DNA of 64,000 nt from an uncultured Methanobacteriaceae archaeon (lineage in GTDB: Archaea; Methanobacteriota; Methanobacteria; Methanobacteriales; Methanobacteriaceae): contig CAMYKT010000003.1 of the NCBI GenBank assembly GCA_947259185.1, forward strand, positions 24,001 to 88,000, given 5' to 3'. The position numbers were made by a program, and so were the translations under genes. The notes beneath the pieces were generated by a model. That model had not been told where the DNA came from and made no database searches. It was given only the letters and a program-made list of their open reading frames with translations. Within the stretch, counting starts at the first letter, position 1, and each line of letters opens with the position of its first letter. Below, piece after piece: positions 36,060-45,210 of this stretch.

Positions 36060-36214
36060 ATACCAATACTCTTACTAGAATGTAGGTTAGTTAATGTAGT
36101 TTAATATGGTATTTAAAGTTTCTGTTTAATGTTCTTCTTTAAAGCAGTTAATATGACGATTGAAAATCAGACAAAACTAAATTAACTTCATATAAATAGT
36201 TAATAATCTTAAAA

Positions 36215-36871
36215 TTAGTTTCTGTTTCTTTCAACCCGTAAGACTATAACTTCTATGTTTTTAAGTTCTTTTTTATGAAAATGATAGATTTGGGGTAGTG
36301 GAAAGTGATAATAAAACTTATGGGTAATTATTGACCCTAACTTATTCCAGTATTTTTCCAGGAAGTTCTCAGTTTCAGCCATGTGAAAAGAATATACTAC
36401 CGGAGATAGTTCCAGCGATTTTTCCATGAAAACCCTATCAGCTCCCCTTTTTGATCTGGACTGGGATCCAAAAGGAGGATTCTGTATAACTGTGTCAAAT
36501 TTGTTGTTTAAATCCCGGGAAATATTATGAATATCCAGGGAGGTATAGTTAATGATATCCTGTAAGGACATTTTTTTAGAAATTTCTCTGGCTTTTTCAA
36601 TGGCCTCCCTATCTTTATCCATGCCCCAAACCAGGCGGGCACCTAAAATAGCGGCGCCTTTTGCAAAAATCCCGGTCCCGCATCCTAAATCTGCAACTTT
36701 TTTATCCTTTATATCCCCTAAACGAAATGCATTCCATAATACATCAGAGGCAATAATAGAAGGAGTGGACTAGTGTTCTAATTCTACCTTGGGGTTAATA
36801 TGGCCGGGAATATTCTGCAATGCCATTTCCAGATGTTTTTTCTTTTTAATAATCTTTGGACCGGAATTCAT
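36215..36871 (-). pseudogene. METTL5-type RNA methyltransferase interrupted by an in-frame TAG
   Basis: The frame runs from ATG 36871 (AGGAGAT upstream) to the stop at 36215, broken only by TAG at 36772-36770, codon 34. Before it: KKKKHLEMALQNIPGHINPK-VELEH. After it: STPSIIASDVLWNAF, the SAM motif VADLGCGTGIFA and the catalytic NPPFGSQ. In this COG2263 family a Tyr is expected at the broken position (LEQY-STP), so one base change explains it. No other damage is seen. No start codon lies between the TAG and the SAM motif, so re-initiation would give an inactive piece. Options: young pseudogene, sequence error or read-through. Confidence 0.85.
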
Positions 36872-37208
36872 TTTATCTCCTGGTTTTATGCCTATTAGAG
36901 GATGATAATCTGAGGATTCATTCATTACCAATCTAAGGATAGTACTCAATTTGAAATAATTTTTAAGGAAAGATCGATTTTCAATAATCAAGTACTATTA
37001 ATTAATATAATAATGGGGAAGTAACTTATGATTTGATACTAGGGGGCTTTATAATATTAATCAATAAGCCGTTATAGCAAGAGCAAATTATTAAGGAGTC
37101 ATATATAATATTAATTAGATAAAAATTGAATATATATAACTAAAAGTAACGTGATGAGTGTATTTAAAGAATGGTAAACAGTCCCCTGAAAACTTATTTT
37201 AAATAATG

Positions 37209-37223
37209 AATTCTTTTAGAATT
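37209..37223. promoter_or_regulatory. Inverted repeat upstream of pycA, possible operator
   Basis: AATTCT-TTT-AGAATT, a perfect 6-bp inverted repeat centred about 54 nt before the pycA start. The downstream birA product has an N-terminal HTH domain, so a BirA operator is possible, but I do not recognise a known consensus. Confidence 0.3.
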
Positions 37224-37269
37224 TATAAAATAATGAAATAATTCCTAACTAGAAAAAGGAGAACAAGAA

Positions 37270-38754
37270 ATGTTTGACAAGATCCTGGTAGCCAATAGAG
37301 GCGAAATAGCCATAAGGGTAATGAGAGCTTGCCGTGAGTTGGAGGTTGATAGTGTTGCTATTTACTCTGATGCAGATAAAACTTCTCTCTTTGCTAAATA
37401 CGCCGATGAATCATACCATATAGGCGAATCAACTCCTTCGGAGAGTTATTTGAACATTGAAAAAATTATAGATATAGCTGAAAAGTCAAAAGCAGATGCC
37501 ATCCACCCCGGCTATGGTTTTTTAGCAGAAAACTCTAATTTAGGTAAAGAATGTGAAAAACATGGTATCAAACTCATAGGGCCCAAAGGTTCAGTTATAG
37601 AAGCCATGGGAGACAAAATAACCTCTAAAAAACTTATGCGCGCGGCAAATGTTCCAGTGATACCCGGTACGGATAAAGGAATCTCCAGCATAGATCAAGG
37701 GATAAAAATAGCAGAATCAATTGGTTATCCGGTAATTGTTAAGGCCTCAGCTGGAGGAGGCGGTATTGGGATGAGAACTGTTTATGAAGAAGATGAATTG
37801 GTAAGGGCCATAGAATCTACCCAATCTGTTGCTTCATCTGCATTTGGAGATTCCACCGTTTATATTGAAAAGTATCTGGAAGAACCCCGGCATATTGAAT
37901 TTCAGATAATGGCGGATGAACAGGGAAATACCATACACCTGGCAGATAGGGAATGTTCCATACAGCGTCGACATCAAAAATTAATTGAAGAAGCACCATC
38001 CCCTATCATGACCGAAGATCTTAGAGAAAGAATGGGTTCTGCTGCTATTAAAGCTGCTACACACATTGATTACACTAATGCAGGTACTGTGGAATTTTTA
38101 TATTCCAATGGAGATTTTTATTTCCTGGAAATGAATACCAGAATCCAGGTGGAGCATCCCATAACAGAAATTATCACCAATGTGGATCTGGTTAAAGAAC
38201 AAATTAAAATTGCGGCTGGAAATGAAATTTGCTGTTCCCAGGAAGATGTTGAAGTGAATGGGCATGCCATAGAATGCCGGATAAATGCTGAGGATCCTCT
38301 GTCAGACTTTGCTCCTAACCCGGGTAAAATAACTGGTTATCGATCTCCTGGAGGGATTGGAGTCAGAGTAGATAGTGGGGTTTACATGAATTACACCATA
38401 CCCTCTTTTTATGACTCCATGATATCCAAACTAATTGTATGGAGCCCCAGCCGTAATGATGCCATAAACCGTATGAAACGTGCCCTGAGAGAATATGTGA
38501 TATTAGGTGTAAAAACAACCATTCCCTTCCATAAAGCCATTATGAACCATGAAGCATTCCAACAAGGAAGGCTTAACACCCATTTTGTGGATGAACACCA
38601 CAAAGGCATACAGGATAACATGGAGAAAGTCATAGCACAAGATAAGGAAATGGAAAACCGTCTAAAATCCACATTCTTACCTGGAAAAAAAGTGGCAGCC
38701 ATATCTGCGGCGGTGGGATCGTACATGAAATCTGTTCAAACTTCTAAAAAATGA
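37270..38754 (+). CDS. pycA: Pyruvate carboxylase subunit A (biotin carboxylase)
   Basis: A 494-residue ATP-grasp biotin carboxylase, carboxylating the biotin carried on PycB so that pyruvate becomes oxaloacetate. Features in order: FDKILVANRGEIAIRVMRAC at the N terminus, the glycine-rich loop KASAGGGGIGM, and EMNTRIQVEHPITEII at the catalytic site. The ATG at 37270 has AGGAG upstream. birA follows after 23 nt; PycB is not in this window, as in other Methanobacteriales where the subunits are unlinked. Confidence 0.95.
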   Translation: MFDKILVANRGEIAIRVMRACRELEVDSVAIYSDADKTSLFAKYADESYHIGESTPSESYLNIEKIIDIAEKSKADAIHPGYGFLAENSNLGKECEKHGIKLIGPKGSVIEAMGDKITSKKLMRAANVPVIPGTDKGISSIDQGIKIAESIGYPVIVKASAGGGGIGMRTVYEEDELVRAIESTQSVASSAFGDSTVYIEKYLEEPRHIEFQIMADEQGNTIHLADRECSIQRRHQKLIEEAPSPIMTEDLRERMGSAAIKAATHIDYTNAGTVEFLYSNGDFYFLEMNTRIQVEHPITEIITNVDLVKEQIKIAAGNEICCSQEDVEVNGHAIECRINAEDPLSDFAPNPGKITGYRSPGGIGVRVDSGVYMNYTIPSFYDSMISKLIVWSPSRNDAINRMKRALREYVILGVKTTIPFHKAIMNHEAFQQGRLNTHFVDEHHKGIQDNMEKVIAQDKEMENRLKSTFLPGKKVAAISAAVGSYMKSVQTSKK

Positions 38755-38777
38755 ACTATTAAAAGGGGGATTAATGC

Positions 38778-39752
38778 ATGCAGGAAAAATTATTAGATAT
38801 TCTCCATAAAAATAAAGGAAAATATGTTTTTCATGAGGAACTTGCTTCCAATTTAGACATTTCTCCAGAAGAAGTAGAAACCAATATAGATAAATTAAAA
38901 GAATTAGGATATCAATTCGATTTTTCATCCAATTTGGGATATAGATTAAAAGAGTCTTCCACCCTATTATTGCCCTTTGAGATAAAAAGAGATCTGGAAA
39001 CCAAATACATTGGTCGTGAAATACATTATTTCTCTGAAGTTGATTCCACCAATAATATGGCTAAGAAACTGGCGGAAAAGGGAGCAGAAGAAGGAACCAT
39101 GGTCATTGCGGAAACACAAAGTAGGGGAAGAGGCAGAAGGGGTAAAAAATGGATTTCTCCTGAAGGTGGAATATGGATGTCTACTATTTTAAGGCCCCAT
39201 ATACCCCCGGCTGATGCCCCTAAACTCACCTTAATGACCGGAGTTGCTGTTGCAAAAACTCTTAAAAAGGAATTTGGATTGGATGTGGGAATCAAATGGC
39301 CTAATGATATTCTTATTGGGAACAAAAAGGTTTGTGGAATTTTAACCGAAGCAAATGCTAAATTCAATACCGTGGATTATGTGGTGGTGGGTATTGGAAT
39401 TGATGCCAATGTAGATACTAAAATTTTCCCCTCAGAGGTGGTTCACCTGGCCACTTCCTTAAAAAAAGAACTAGAAGAGGAAATAGATCGTGTGAAACTG
39501 GTTCAAAGCCTATCTAAGATATTTGAAGAAACATACGAAGAATTTAAATCAGGTAATTTCCCTGATATTCTCAATGATTGGAGAAATCTATCCACCACCA
39601 TTGGTAGTTATGTGGAAGTAAGAAAAAGGCTGGGAAAAATTGTAAGAGGGGAAGCAATAGGCATAACCAACACCGGAGCCCTTATTCTAGAATTAGATGA
39701 TAATACACTCCGTAAAGTAATATCGGGAGAATGTATACATATTGAAAAATAA
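38778..39752 (+). CDS. birA: Biotin--protein ligase / repressor BirA
   Basis: A 324-residue bifunctional protein. Residues 1-60 form a winged-helix DNA-binding domain (LLDILHKNKGKYVFHEELAS). The ligase core has GRGRRGKKWISPEGG, which binds biotinyl-AMP, and VGIKWPNDILI; a C-terminal SH3-like domain ends GALILELDDNTLRK. It would biotinylate PycB and may also regulate its own operon. The ATG at 38778 has AAAGGGGGAT upstream. Confidence 0.94.
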   Translation: MQEKLLDILHKNKGKYVFHEELASNLDISPEEVETNIDKLKELGYQFDFSSNLGYRLKESSTLLLPFEIKRDLETKYIGREIHYFSEVDSTNNMAKKLAEKGAEEGTMVIAETQSRGRGRRGKKWISPEGGIWMSTILRPHIPPADAPKLTLMTGVAVAKTLKKEFGLDVGIKWPNDILIGNKKVCGILTEANAKFNTVDYVVVGIGIDANVDTKIFPSEVVHLATSLKKELEEEIDRVKLVQSLSKIFEETYEEFKSGNFPDILNDWRNLSTTIGSYVEVRKRLGKIVRGEAIGITNTGALILELDDNTLRKVISGECIHIEK

Positions 39753-39865
39753 TAGGATATTTATTTTTTATCAAGGGCTTAGAGAAAAATAAGTCCTCTA
39801 TTTAATTTTTTTAGGGAAATGGTTGTCAGTTAAAAAACAATTCTTTATATTCCCCTATAATTTTC

Positions 39866-40879
39866 TCATTTTGTACTAATTTCCACCACTTCCTCCCGGG
39901 GGTGTACCCTGAAAACTTTCCCGGTTATTTTTTTAACCAGTTGTATATTGGTACGGGCATGGGAGCTTAAAGTGGGAATCTTAAAACAGGAGTCACCCGC
40001 CAGGGCCATGTAGGGAATAATTTGGTCTCCCATATAATTATCTAAAGTGGCTTCCCTTCCCAGAGAATATAGTAGATTTTTAGCAGCATCTTCGCCTACT
40101 TTTTCAGCAGATTTGCCTCTTTTTCCTAAAGCATTTTCTCCTATGCGAGTATTTCCCTGGGCCCAGACCACAATACCCGACCCAGGGGATAAATTATTGG
40201 TGCTATGTTCTACTGCTATATCCACCTCGTAACCCGTTTTAGCAAGAATTTTGTGAGCAGCTAAAGCTTGCCTTTCAGCCACATGTAGGGGAAGGTTGGT
40301 GGCATGAGAGATTCCTTTAATAGAGTCAATTTCAGGTTCTAAAATTTTTAAAGGATTTAATTTTTTTACAGGTAAAATTTCAGCTTTTAAAATTCCACCT
40401 CCAAGAGGGTAATGACCTCTTTGAATTAGCTCCATCTCACATTTATATCCCATTAGTTCTAAAATAGGCAGGGTAATATATTTTAGATAATCGAATGGTG
40501 GGGCCCATCTAACATCAGAACCTCCTTTTAGAGTTATTTCTACTTTTTTAGGGGCAAATGGTGCGGGTATCATAAATGCCTGTAATACCAGGGCCATGCT
40601 TCCCGCAGTTTTTATATCTAATTCCAAATTCCCTCCCCTTAATTTGCCCGGGCCAAAAAAAATTTCCTCAGAGCCAGTATGAAAACCCTGAAATTCTGCA
40701 TTACATAGCCAGGAGAGGGCAGTTAGTGCCATTAAATGCTGAGATGAAAGGCCTTTACGAGGTCTTTGGGCCCTTATATTCTTTATATTAAGTTTTTTAG
40801 AAGTTAGAGAAGCCAGGGCAGCAGAGATTCGAACCACTGCTCCTCCTCCTTCGCCAGAAGAACCATCTATTTCTATCAA
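39866..40879 (-). CDS. rtcA: RNA 3'-terminal phosphate cyclase
   Basis: A 337-residue RtcA, converting RNA 3'-phosphate ends to 2',3'-cyclic phosphates through an enzyme-AMP intermediate. N-terminal EIDGSSGEGGGAVVRISAAL is the family signature, and the nucleotidylated His is expected in TLSSHARTN near the C terminus. The start is taken as TTG at 40879, with AAGGGG upstream. The ATG at 40921 abuts the previous stop, has no binding site and adds 14 hydrophobic residues not seen in the family. Confidence 0.9.
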   Translation of the reverse strand: MIEIDGSSGEGGGAVVRISAALASLTSKKLNIKNIRAQRPRKGLSSQHLMALTALSWLCNAEFQGFHTGSEEIFFGPGKLRGGNLELDIKTAGSMALVLQAFMIPAPFAPKKVEITLKGGSDVRWAPPFDYLKYITLPILELMGYKCEMELIQRGHYPLGGGILKAEILPVKKLNPLKILEPEIDSIKGISHATNLPLHVAERQALAAHKILAKTGYEVDIAVEHSTNNLSPGSGIVVWAQGNTRIGENALGKRGKSAEKVGEDAAKNLLYSLGREATLDNYMGDQIIPYMALAGDSCFKIPTLSSHARTNIQLVKKITGKVFRVHPREEVVEISTK

Positions 40880-40921
40880 AAAAAATAACCCCTTAAAAAA
40901 AATTAGTGGGATATGAATCAT

Positions 40922-42094
40922 CTATTTTTTAAAAAGAATGTCTTTAGATTTATCTATGTGGGGAGCTATTATTTCCAATTTTTTAAAGGAGCCCTTTAAA
41001 ATATTTTTTATTTCATTTAATTCCAATTTTTTTCCATCAAAAGACGCCATATCCAGTCTCAGTGTAGGAGAAGCCCCCGGCATCCCCACAGCAGGTATGG
41101 TGATAACACCATATTCTTTTAATAAAATCATAGCCCATAAAAAGGATAGATCATCAGGACTTAAAAGTGTATCAATATTTCTTTTTTCCAGTTCTAAAGC
41201 TATATCCCGGGGTAAAATCATCACTCCGGTAGGAGTTTCGTTAAATCCTTCAAATTCTTGATTTAGTAATTTTTTTAATTTTTTCTTTTTATCCAGGGAC
41301 TTTAAGATGTTCTCTGGATCGAATTGTTCCAGAGCTCTTACCATACCTGCAACTAGAGGGGCCTGGGCTTCTAAACCAAATTGATGGGCTTTTGATTTGA
41401 TTTCATCAATTAAAGACGATTTACCTGCCATTAGACCGCCTCGGGGTCCGTCCATTAGTTTATCAGTGCTGGTTACTACTAAATCAGCACCTAAGTCCAT
41501 GGCAGAAGGTTGATTGAAAACAATGGTCCTTAATCTTGCTCCTGAGGCATCATCCACCAGCACTGGAATTTTGCCCCCGGGATGAGAATGGGCTTTTTTA
41601 ATTATTTGCTTAAATTCTTCCTCAGAAATCACCTTATGATCCATGGTTGATCCGGTTATGACCACCAGAGAGGTGTTTTCTGGTAAAATAAAATCTTTTA
41701 AATTATCAAATTCCAGATAATGCCCCCTCACCAGCCGGGTGCTGCGAGGGATAGAAGGATGGGAAGGTAGTTCAGGCAGGTAGTGAACCACGGTACTATC
41801 CTTTTTAACCAGTGCTAAAATAGTAGCCAGAATACCTGCACTGGTACGATTAAATCCTAAAATTTTTTCTCCACCTAAATGGGCCTTACCATATTCATCC
41901 AGCATTTTTTCAAATACGGCCGGACCCACATAGGTTTCTAAAACTTCAAAATCCTCTTTTTTTAGTAAATATGCTCCAGATAAACCAGTTAGATCATATA
42001 AATCCCTACGACCATTTTTCTGGATATGTTCATTAATAAAAAAAAGAGCAGTTTCCCTTTTTTTTACTTCATCTAAATTAGTTTTAATAATCAT
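40922..42094 (-). CDS. MJ0158-family (UPF0425) PLP enzyme, SelA-like
   Basis: A 390-residue PLP-dependent protein of the MJ0158 family, related to bacterial selenocysteine synthase SelA. The PLP lysine is expected in STDKLMDGPRGGLMAGK; DDASGARLRT is the cofactor Asp region. MJ0158 itself was reported not to make Sec-tRNA, and the natural reaction is unclear. ATG at 42094. It abuts rtcA and lies 23 nt downstream of the NYN gene, so the three are likely one operon. Confidence 0.88.
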   Translation of the reverse strand: MIIKTNLDEVKKRETALFFINEHIQKNGRRDLYDLTGLSGAYLLKKEDFEVLETYVGPAVFEKMLDEYGKAHLGGEKILGFNRTSAGILATILALVKKDSTVVHYLPELPSHPSIPRSTRLVRGHYLEFDNLKDFILPENTSLVVITGSTMDHKVISEEEFKQIIKKAHSHPGGKIPVLVDDASGARLRTIVFNQPSAMDLGADLVVTSTDKLMDGPRGGLMAGKSSLIDEIKSKAHQFGLEAQAPLVAGMVRALEQFDPENILKSLDKKKKLKKLLNQEFEGFNETPTGVMILPRDIALELEKRNIDTLLSPDDLSFLWAMILLKEYGVITIPAVGMPGASPTLRLDMASFDGKKLELNEIKNILKGSFKKLEIIAPHIDKSKDILFKK

Positions 42095-42117
42095 GGTAAT
42101 TCTGCCTGTAAATATAT

Positions 42118-42687
42118 TTATTCTTGATTAAGGAAATCAGATTTATCCTCATTTTTATGATTATTAGAATTATTATCAGGAGAAGGATGGGGATTTCTAT
42201 TTTTATTAGGTTCTGATTTTAGAATAATAGCTTCATCAGCAGAGTTTTGTAAAGCAGCACTAAATCCAGGTTCTGCTCCAATAACAATGGTATCCTTTCC
42301 ATTTTCTTTGGCCTTATTAATAATTGGTAAAAAGTCAGCATCACGAGTCATCAGGGCAACAACATCAATACTAGGATTATAAATTAATTCCATAGCCTCC
42401 ACGGCCATGTAAACATCAGTGTCTCCCGCCACTACAATAGGTGTAAATCCCTGGTTTACTATTGCTTCTATAAGCTTATCTGATGCATATTGGTTCAGAA
42501 GTACTTTTCCAACACGCATATTACCATACTCCGCCATTATTTTTCTAACTAAATCTAAATTAAGGCTAAATTCTTTTCTAAGCATGTTAGGTCCGTCTAC
42601 TAACAGTCCAATAGCTTTATCGCCTGCCTCTTTCTTCTTTAAAGGTATATAGTCCTTCAAAGAAGTGAGTTTTTCAAAGCTGCGCAT
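42118..42687 (-). CDS. NYN domain protein, TIGR00288-like (putative RNase)
   Basis: A 189-residue protein with a PIN-like NYN fold over about residues 20-160. The acidic residues expected to bind metal are in GLLVDGPNMLRKEF, VVAGDTDVYMAVEAM and LMTRDADFLPIINKA. NYN proteins are mostly RNases, so an RNA-processing role fits the rtcA neighbour. The C-terminal ~35 residues are Asn/Lys-rich and probably disordered. ATG at 42687. Confidence 0.85.
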   Translation of the reverse strand: MRSFEKLTSLKDYIPLKKKEAGDKAIGLLVDGPNMLRKEFSLNLDLVRKIMAEYGNMRVGKVLLNQYASDKLIEAIVNQGFTPIVVAGDTDVYMAVEAMELIYNPSIDVVALMTRDADFLPIINKAKENGKDTIVIGAEPGFSAALQNSADEAIILKSEPNKNRNPHPSPDNNSNNHKNEDKSDFLNQE

Positions 42688-42887
42688 TTTTTTATGTCCT
42701 CCATTTATTTTATCTTAAATAGATAATAAGATGAATTAAGATTTGAATAACCATAAAAGTTATGTATCTCATGGAATATATAGTTAAGATTTTTTTGCAG
42801 GGTATATAACTTTAAAAAAAGGTCCACATCCCCCCAACACATTACTCTCCTTAAAATAATAAGATAATAAGTGAAGATAAAGCTAAA

Positions 42888-42908
42888 AATTAAAAAAATA
42901 AAAAAAAG
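42888..42908 (-). terminator. Oligo-T terminator after the 111-residue gene
   Basis: A-runs of 5-8 on the plus strand give T-runs on the minus strand, 35-55 nt past the stop at 42943. Confidence 0.45.
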
Positions 42909-42942
42909 AGATGTTAAATAAATAATCCCTGGTGATTATTAA

Positions 42943-43278
42943 TTATTCTATTTCCAGTGAAAATTCATCCTGGAATAGTTCCTGCACTACTTTTAAATCT
43001 TCATCAGAAATTCGGGTGATGGCACCTTCTTCTAATTCTTTAAAGTAGTATTCAGCATCAACTATCTTACCGGAATCATTCATATACAGTATTATTCCAT
43101 CCACAAATTTATCAGGATTATCTGATGGTAAGAATAACTCTAAACGAACTAAAATTTCTGAACCACAGATACCATCATAGAATTTAATTTTCTCTTTTTC
43201 ATCTTTCAAGAGTTTTTTAAATAATCTCATTCGGGCCTTGAGTTCCTTTTCAGCTTTTTGTGCTTGTTTATCACTCAT
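42943..43278 (-). CDS. Conserved-looking hypothetical protein, 111 residues
   Basis: I do not recognise a family. The protein is acidic and soluble. An N-terminal helix is rich in Lys/Glu (about residues 1-35), followed by a probable alpha/beta part (EILVRLELFLPSDNPDKFVD, GIILYMNDSGKIVDAEYYFK) and an acidic C-terminal helix. ATG at 43278, with GTGAT upstream. It stands alone between gaps of 255 and 223 nt, with its own likely terminator, so it is probably monocistronic. Confidence 0.7.
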   Translation of the reverse strand: MSDKQAQKAEKELKARMRLFKKLLKDEKEKIKFYDGICGSEILVRLELFLPSDNPDKFVDGIILYMNDSGKIVDAEYYFKELEEGAITRISDEDLKVVQELFQDEFSLEIE

Positions 43279-43501
43279 AATATCACTTTATTAGAAAATT
43301 ATCAATTACAGTAAAATGTTTTTTTTCAAGTTCTTTGGTATTTATTATTATCTATCAGTAATGTTATAAGTTTAATTATCAGGGTAAAAAAGATCAGGTC
43401 CGGTTTTTTTTAATTTTAAATTATTCATAATTACTTCATAATTTTGATCCATCTATCTAGATATAAATGAAGATTTATCAGGGGGTTTTTGGTATTATAT
43501 G

Positions 43502-44278
43502 CTAAAAAAGTAAGTTACGGGGATTATCCCGGCACATGGTATCAATCTGTTTTTTTGTAATTCCCTCATTTAGCATTGCCTGAATAAATTGTTTAAAACC
43601 CTGCACCGGAATATCATTATGTGTCTGGCCAAAATCAGTGGCCATGATGCACTTTTGAGCTCCCACCTCCTGTATAGCCCGGGCTATTTTTTGAGGTTCC
43701 AGTCCATCATGCTGGGGCATGCAGGCCACAAAACAATGTTCTAAATATCCATAACCGGACATTTCTTTTTGTTCATCTATGGTGGCCCCAATAACACCGG
43801 TCAGGGGATGATTAATAAGGATACGTCTTAAATTCCAGCTATGGGCCAGATCCAGTACTCTGAAAATATTTTCTACCCCCAGGTGGCCTGTGGAGAGTAC
43901 CAGGTCATAATCTCGCACCAGGGCCAGTATTTCTTCCAATTTATCACTATCAAGTGGTATTTCTCCAGCAGAGATGGTGGGTAACCATACTATTTTGCCC
44001 CCTAACTGGGCACAGATTTTAACTGCCGAGGGATTAATACCCCCTACACTGGAATTAAGACATATGCCTCCTATAACCGGGATATTAGAATATTTTTGTG
44101 CTATCCATGCCCTGGTGGCTGTAGATTCCACATGGCACTTGATAACCAATCCGGCCATATTTTCATTCCGGGCAGTGGTGGCTGCTTCCCGATCAGAGCA
44201 TATACGGGGTTTTATATCCGGGGCGGTGTGGACATGGGTATCAATATAATTATCCAACCTGATCAAATCTTTTTCCAT
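43502..44278 (-). CDS. DUF6282-like metal-dependent hydrolase
   Basis: A 258-residue amidohydrolase-like protein. Likely metal ligands: IDTHVHTAPDIKPR near the N terminus (HxH), VIKCHVEST, VLSTGHLGVENI and LINHPLTGVIG, then ATDFGQTHND near the C terminus. The substrate is unknown; I identify it as DUF6282 from the HVHTAPD pattern. ATG at 44278. It lies 19 nt downstream of the fumarase beta gene and may be co-transcribed. Confidence 0.8.
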   Translation of the reverse strand: MEKDLIRLDNYIDTHVHTAPDIKPRICSDREAATTARNENMAGLVIKCHVESTATRAWIAQKYSNIPVIGGICLNSSVGGINPSAVKICAQLGGKIVWLPTISAGEIPLDSDKLEEILALVRDYDLVLSTGHLGVENIFRVLDLAHSWNLRRILINHPLTGVIGATIDEQKEMSGYGYLEHCFVACMPQHDGLEPQKIARAIQEVGAQKCIMATDFGQTHNDIPVQGFKQFIQAMLNEGITKKQIDTMCRDNPRNLLF

Positions 44279-44297
44279 TATATATTATCCCTTAATT

Positions 44298-44888
44298 TTA
44301 TTTATTTCTGGATTTAATATTATTTTCAACTTTTTTATATAAATTAGAACCTTTAGAATCCATGGCCACTACCAGCGGACCGAAATTATCTACTTCCAAT
44401 TCCCATATAGCCTCAGGTACTCCCAGATCTAACCAGTGGACATTTTTAATGGATTTAACTGTTTTAACATAAAGAGCAGCGCAGCCCCCTACTGCCGCCA
44501 AGTAAACTGCATTATTTTCAACCAGGGCCTGGGAAGTGTCATCATCCATCCCTCCCTTGCCAATAACGGCCAAAACCCCTCTTTCAACTGTTTCACGTTG
44601 AAAAGGATTCATCCGGGTACTGGTGGTGGGACCAACCGCCACCATTTCAGCATCTGTAACTTTTAGGGAATTGTAATCAGCAGAATTTTTATTTTTCTCA
44701 ATTTTTATAATAGGGCCGGCATGAAATATTACCGAGCCTTCTAAATCATGAGGGGCGCCTTCCTGGATAATTCTTTGATGGGCCCTGTCCCTGGCGGTGT
44801 AAATAGTTCCAGAAATGTATACCACATCCCCGGTATTTAATTTTCCTATGTCTTCTGCTTTAAGAGGTGTTTTAAGTTTAAATTCCAT
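44298..44888 (-). CDS. Fumarate hydratase beta subunit (class I, C-terminal domain)
   Basis: A 196-residue protein matching the C-terminal half of class I fumarases, which many archaea encode as a separate beta subunit. MEFKLKTPLKAEDIGKLNTG starts it; GPTTSTRMNPF and VIGKGGMDDDT are in the active-site region. It hydrates fumarate to malate in the incomplete reductive TCA route; the FeS-bearing alpha subunit must be elsewhere. The ATG at 44888 has AGGTGAT upstream; a start at 44930 is less likely. Confidence 0.88.
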   Translation of the reverse strand: MEFKLKTPLKAEDIGKLNTGDVVYISGTIYTARDRAHQRIIQEGAPHDLEGSVIFHAGPIIKIEKNKNSADYNSLKVTDAEMVAVGPTTSTRMNPFQRETVERGVLAVIGKGGMDDDTSQALVENNAVYLAAVGGCAALYVKTVKSIKNVHWLDLGVPEAIWELEVDNFGPLVVAMDSKGSNLYKKVENNIKSRNK

Positions 44889-44942
44889 GATTCCATCACC
44901 TGATTTTATTATTATAGAGGGGGATAACAAGTTAACAGCAGT

Positions 44943-45075
44943 TATAATAAGATAATCCCCTAACTTGACCTAATAGATGATACTCCAAATAAAGGCACTA
45001 TAATAAGATAATCCCCTAACTTGACCTAAAAGATGATATTCCAAATAAAGGCACTATAATTATAATAAGATAATC
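44943..45075. repeat. 56-bp tandem repeat, 2.3 copies
   Basis: Copy 1 is 44943-44998 and copy 2 is 44999-45054, differing at two positions (both in the second half). A partial third copy of 15 bp begins at 45061 after a 6-bp TATAAT insert. It lies between the divergent fumarase beta and DUF2070 genes. No coding potential. Looks like a local duplication, not a CRISPR. Confidence 0.9.
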
Positions 45076-45160
45076 TTAATTGCATTATAATTTATTTAAA
45101 ATATACTAAAACAGCATCACTTAATATAGTACTTTGCTCAATAAAAAATAGGAATATGTT

Positions 45161-45168
45161 TTTATATT
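45161..45168 (+). promoter_or_regulatory. TATA box for the DUF2070 gene
   Basis: TTTATATT, ~43 nt before the ATG at 45211, predicting a leader of roughly 20 nt. Confidence 0.5.
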
Positions 45169-45210
45169 ATTATTGTTTCACTGATAAATCGTGATTATAA
45201 GAGGTATGAT

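Noticed and set aside
36770..36772. Pyrrolysine at the amber codon
   Set aside because: No pylT/pylS/pylBCD in the window, TAG ends several ordinary genes here, and Pyl is not known from Methanobacterium; the family expects Tyr at the site.
36770..36991. Separate 73-residue gene
   Set aside because: It is the N-terminal part of the METTL5-type protein in the same frame as 36215-36769; the first 40 residues are upstream of the better start at 36871.
36992..37269. Riboswitch or small RNA upstream of pycA
   Set aside because: AT-rich with no recognisable riboswitch core; only a short inverted repeat and TATA-like sequences.
44943..45075. Possible CRISPR array
   Set aside because: Only two to three copies directly abutting, with no unique spacers and no cas genes in the window; it is a plain tandem duplication.
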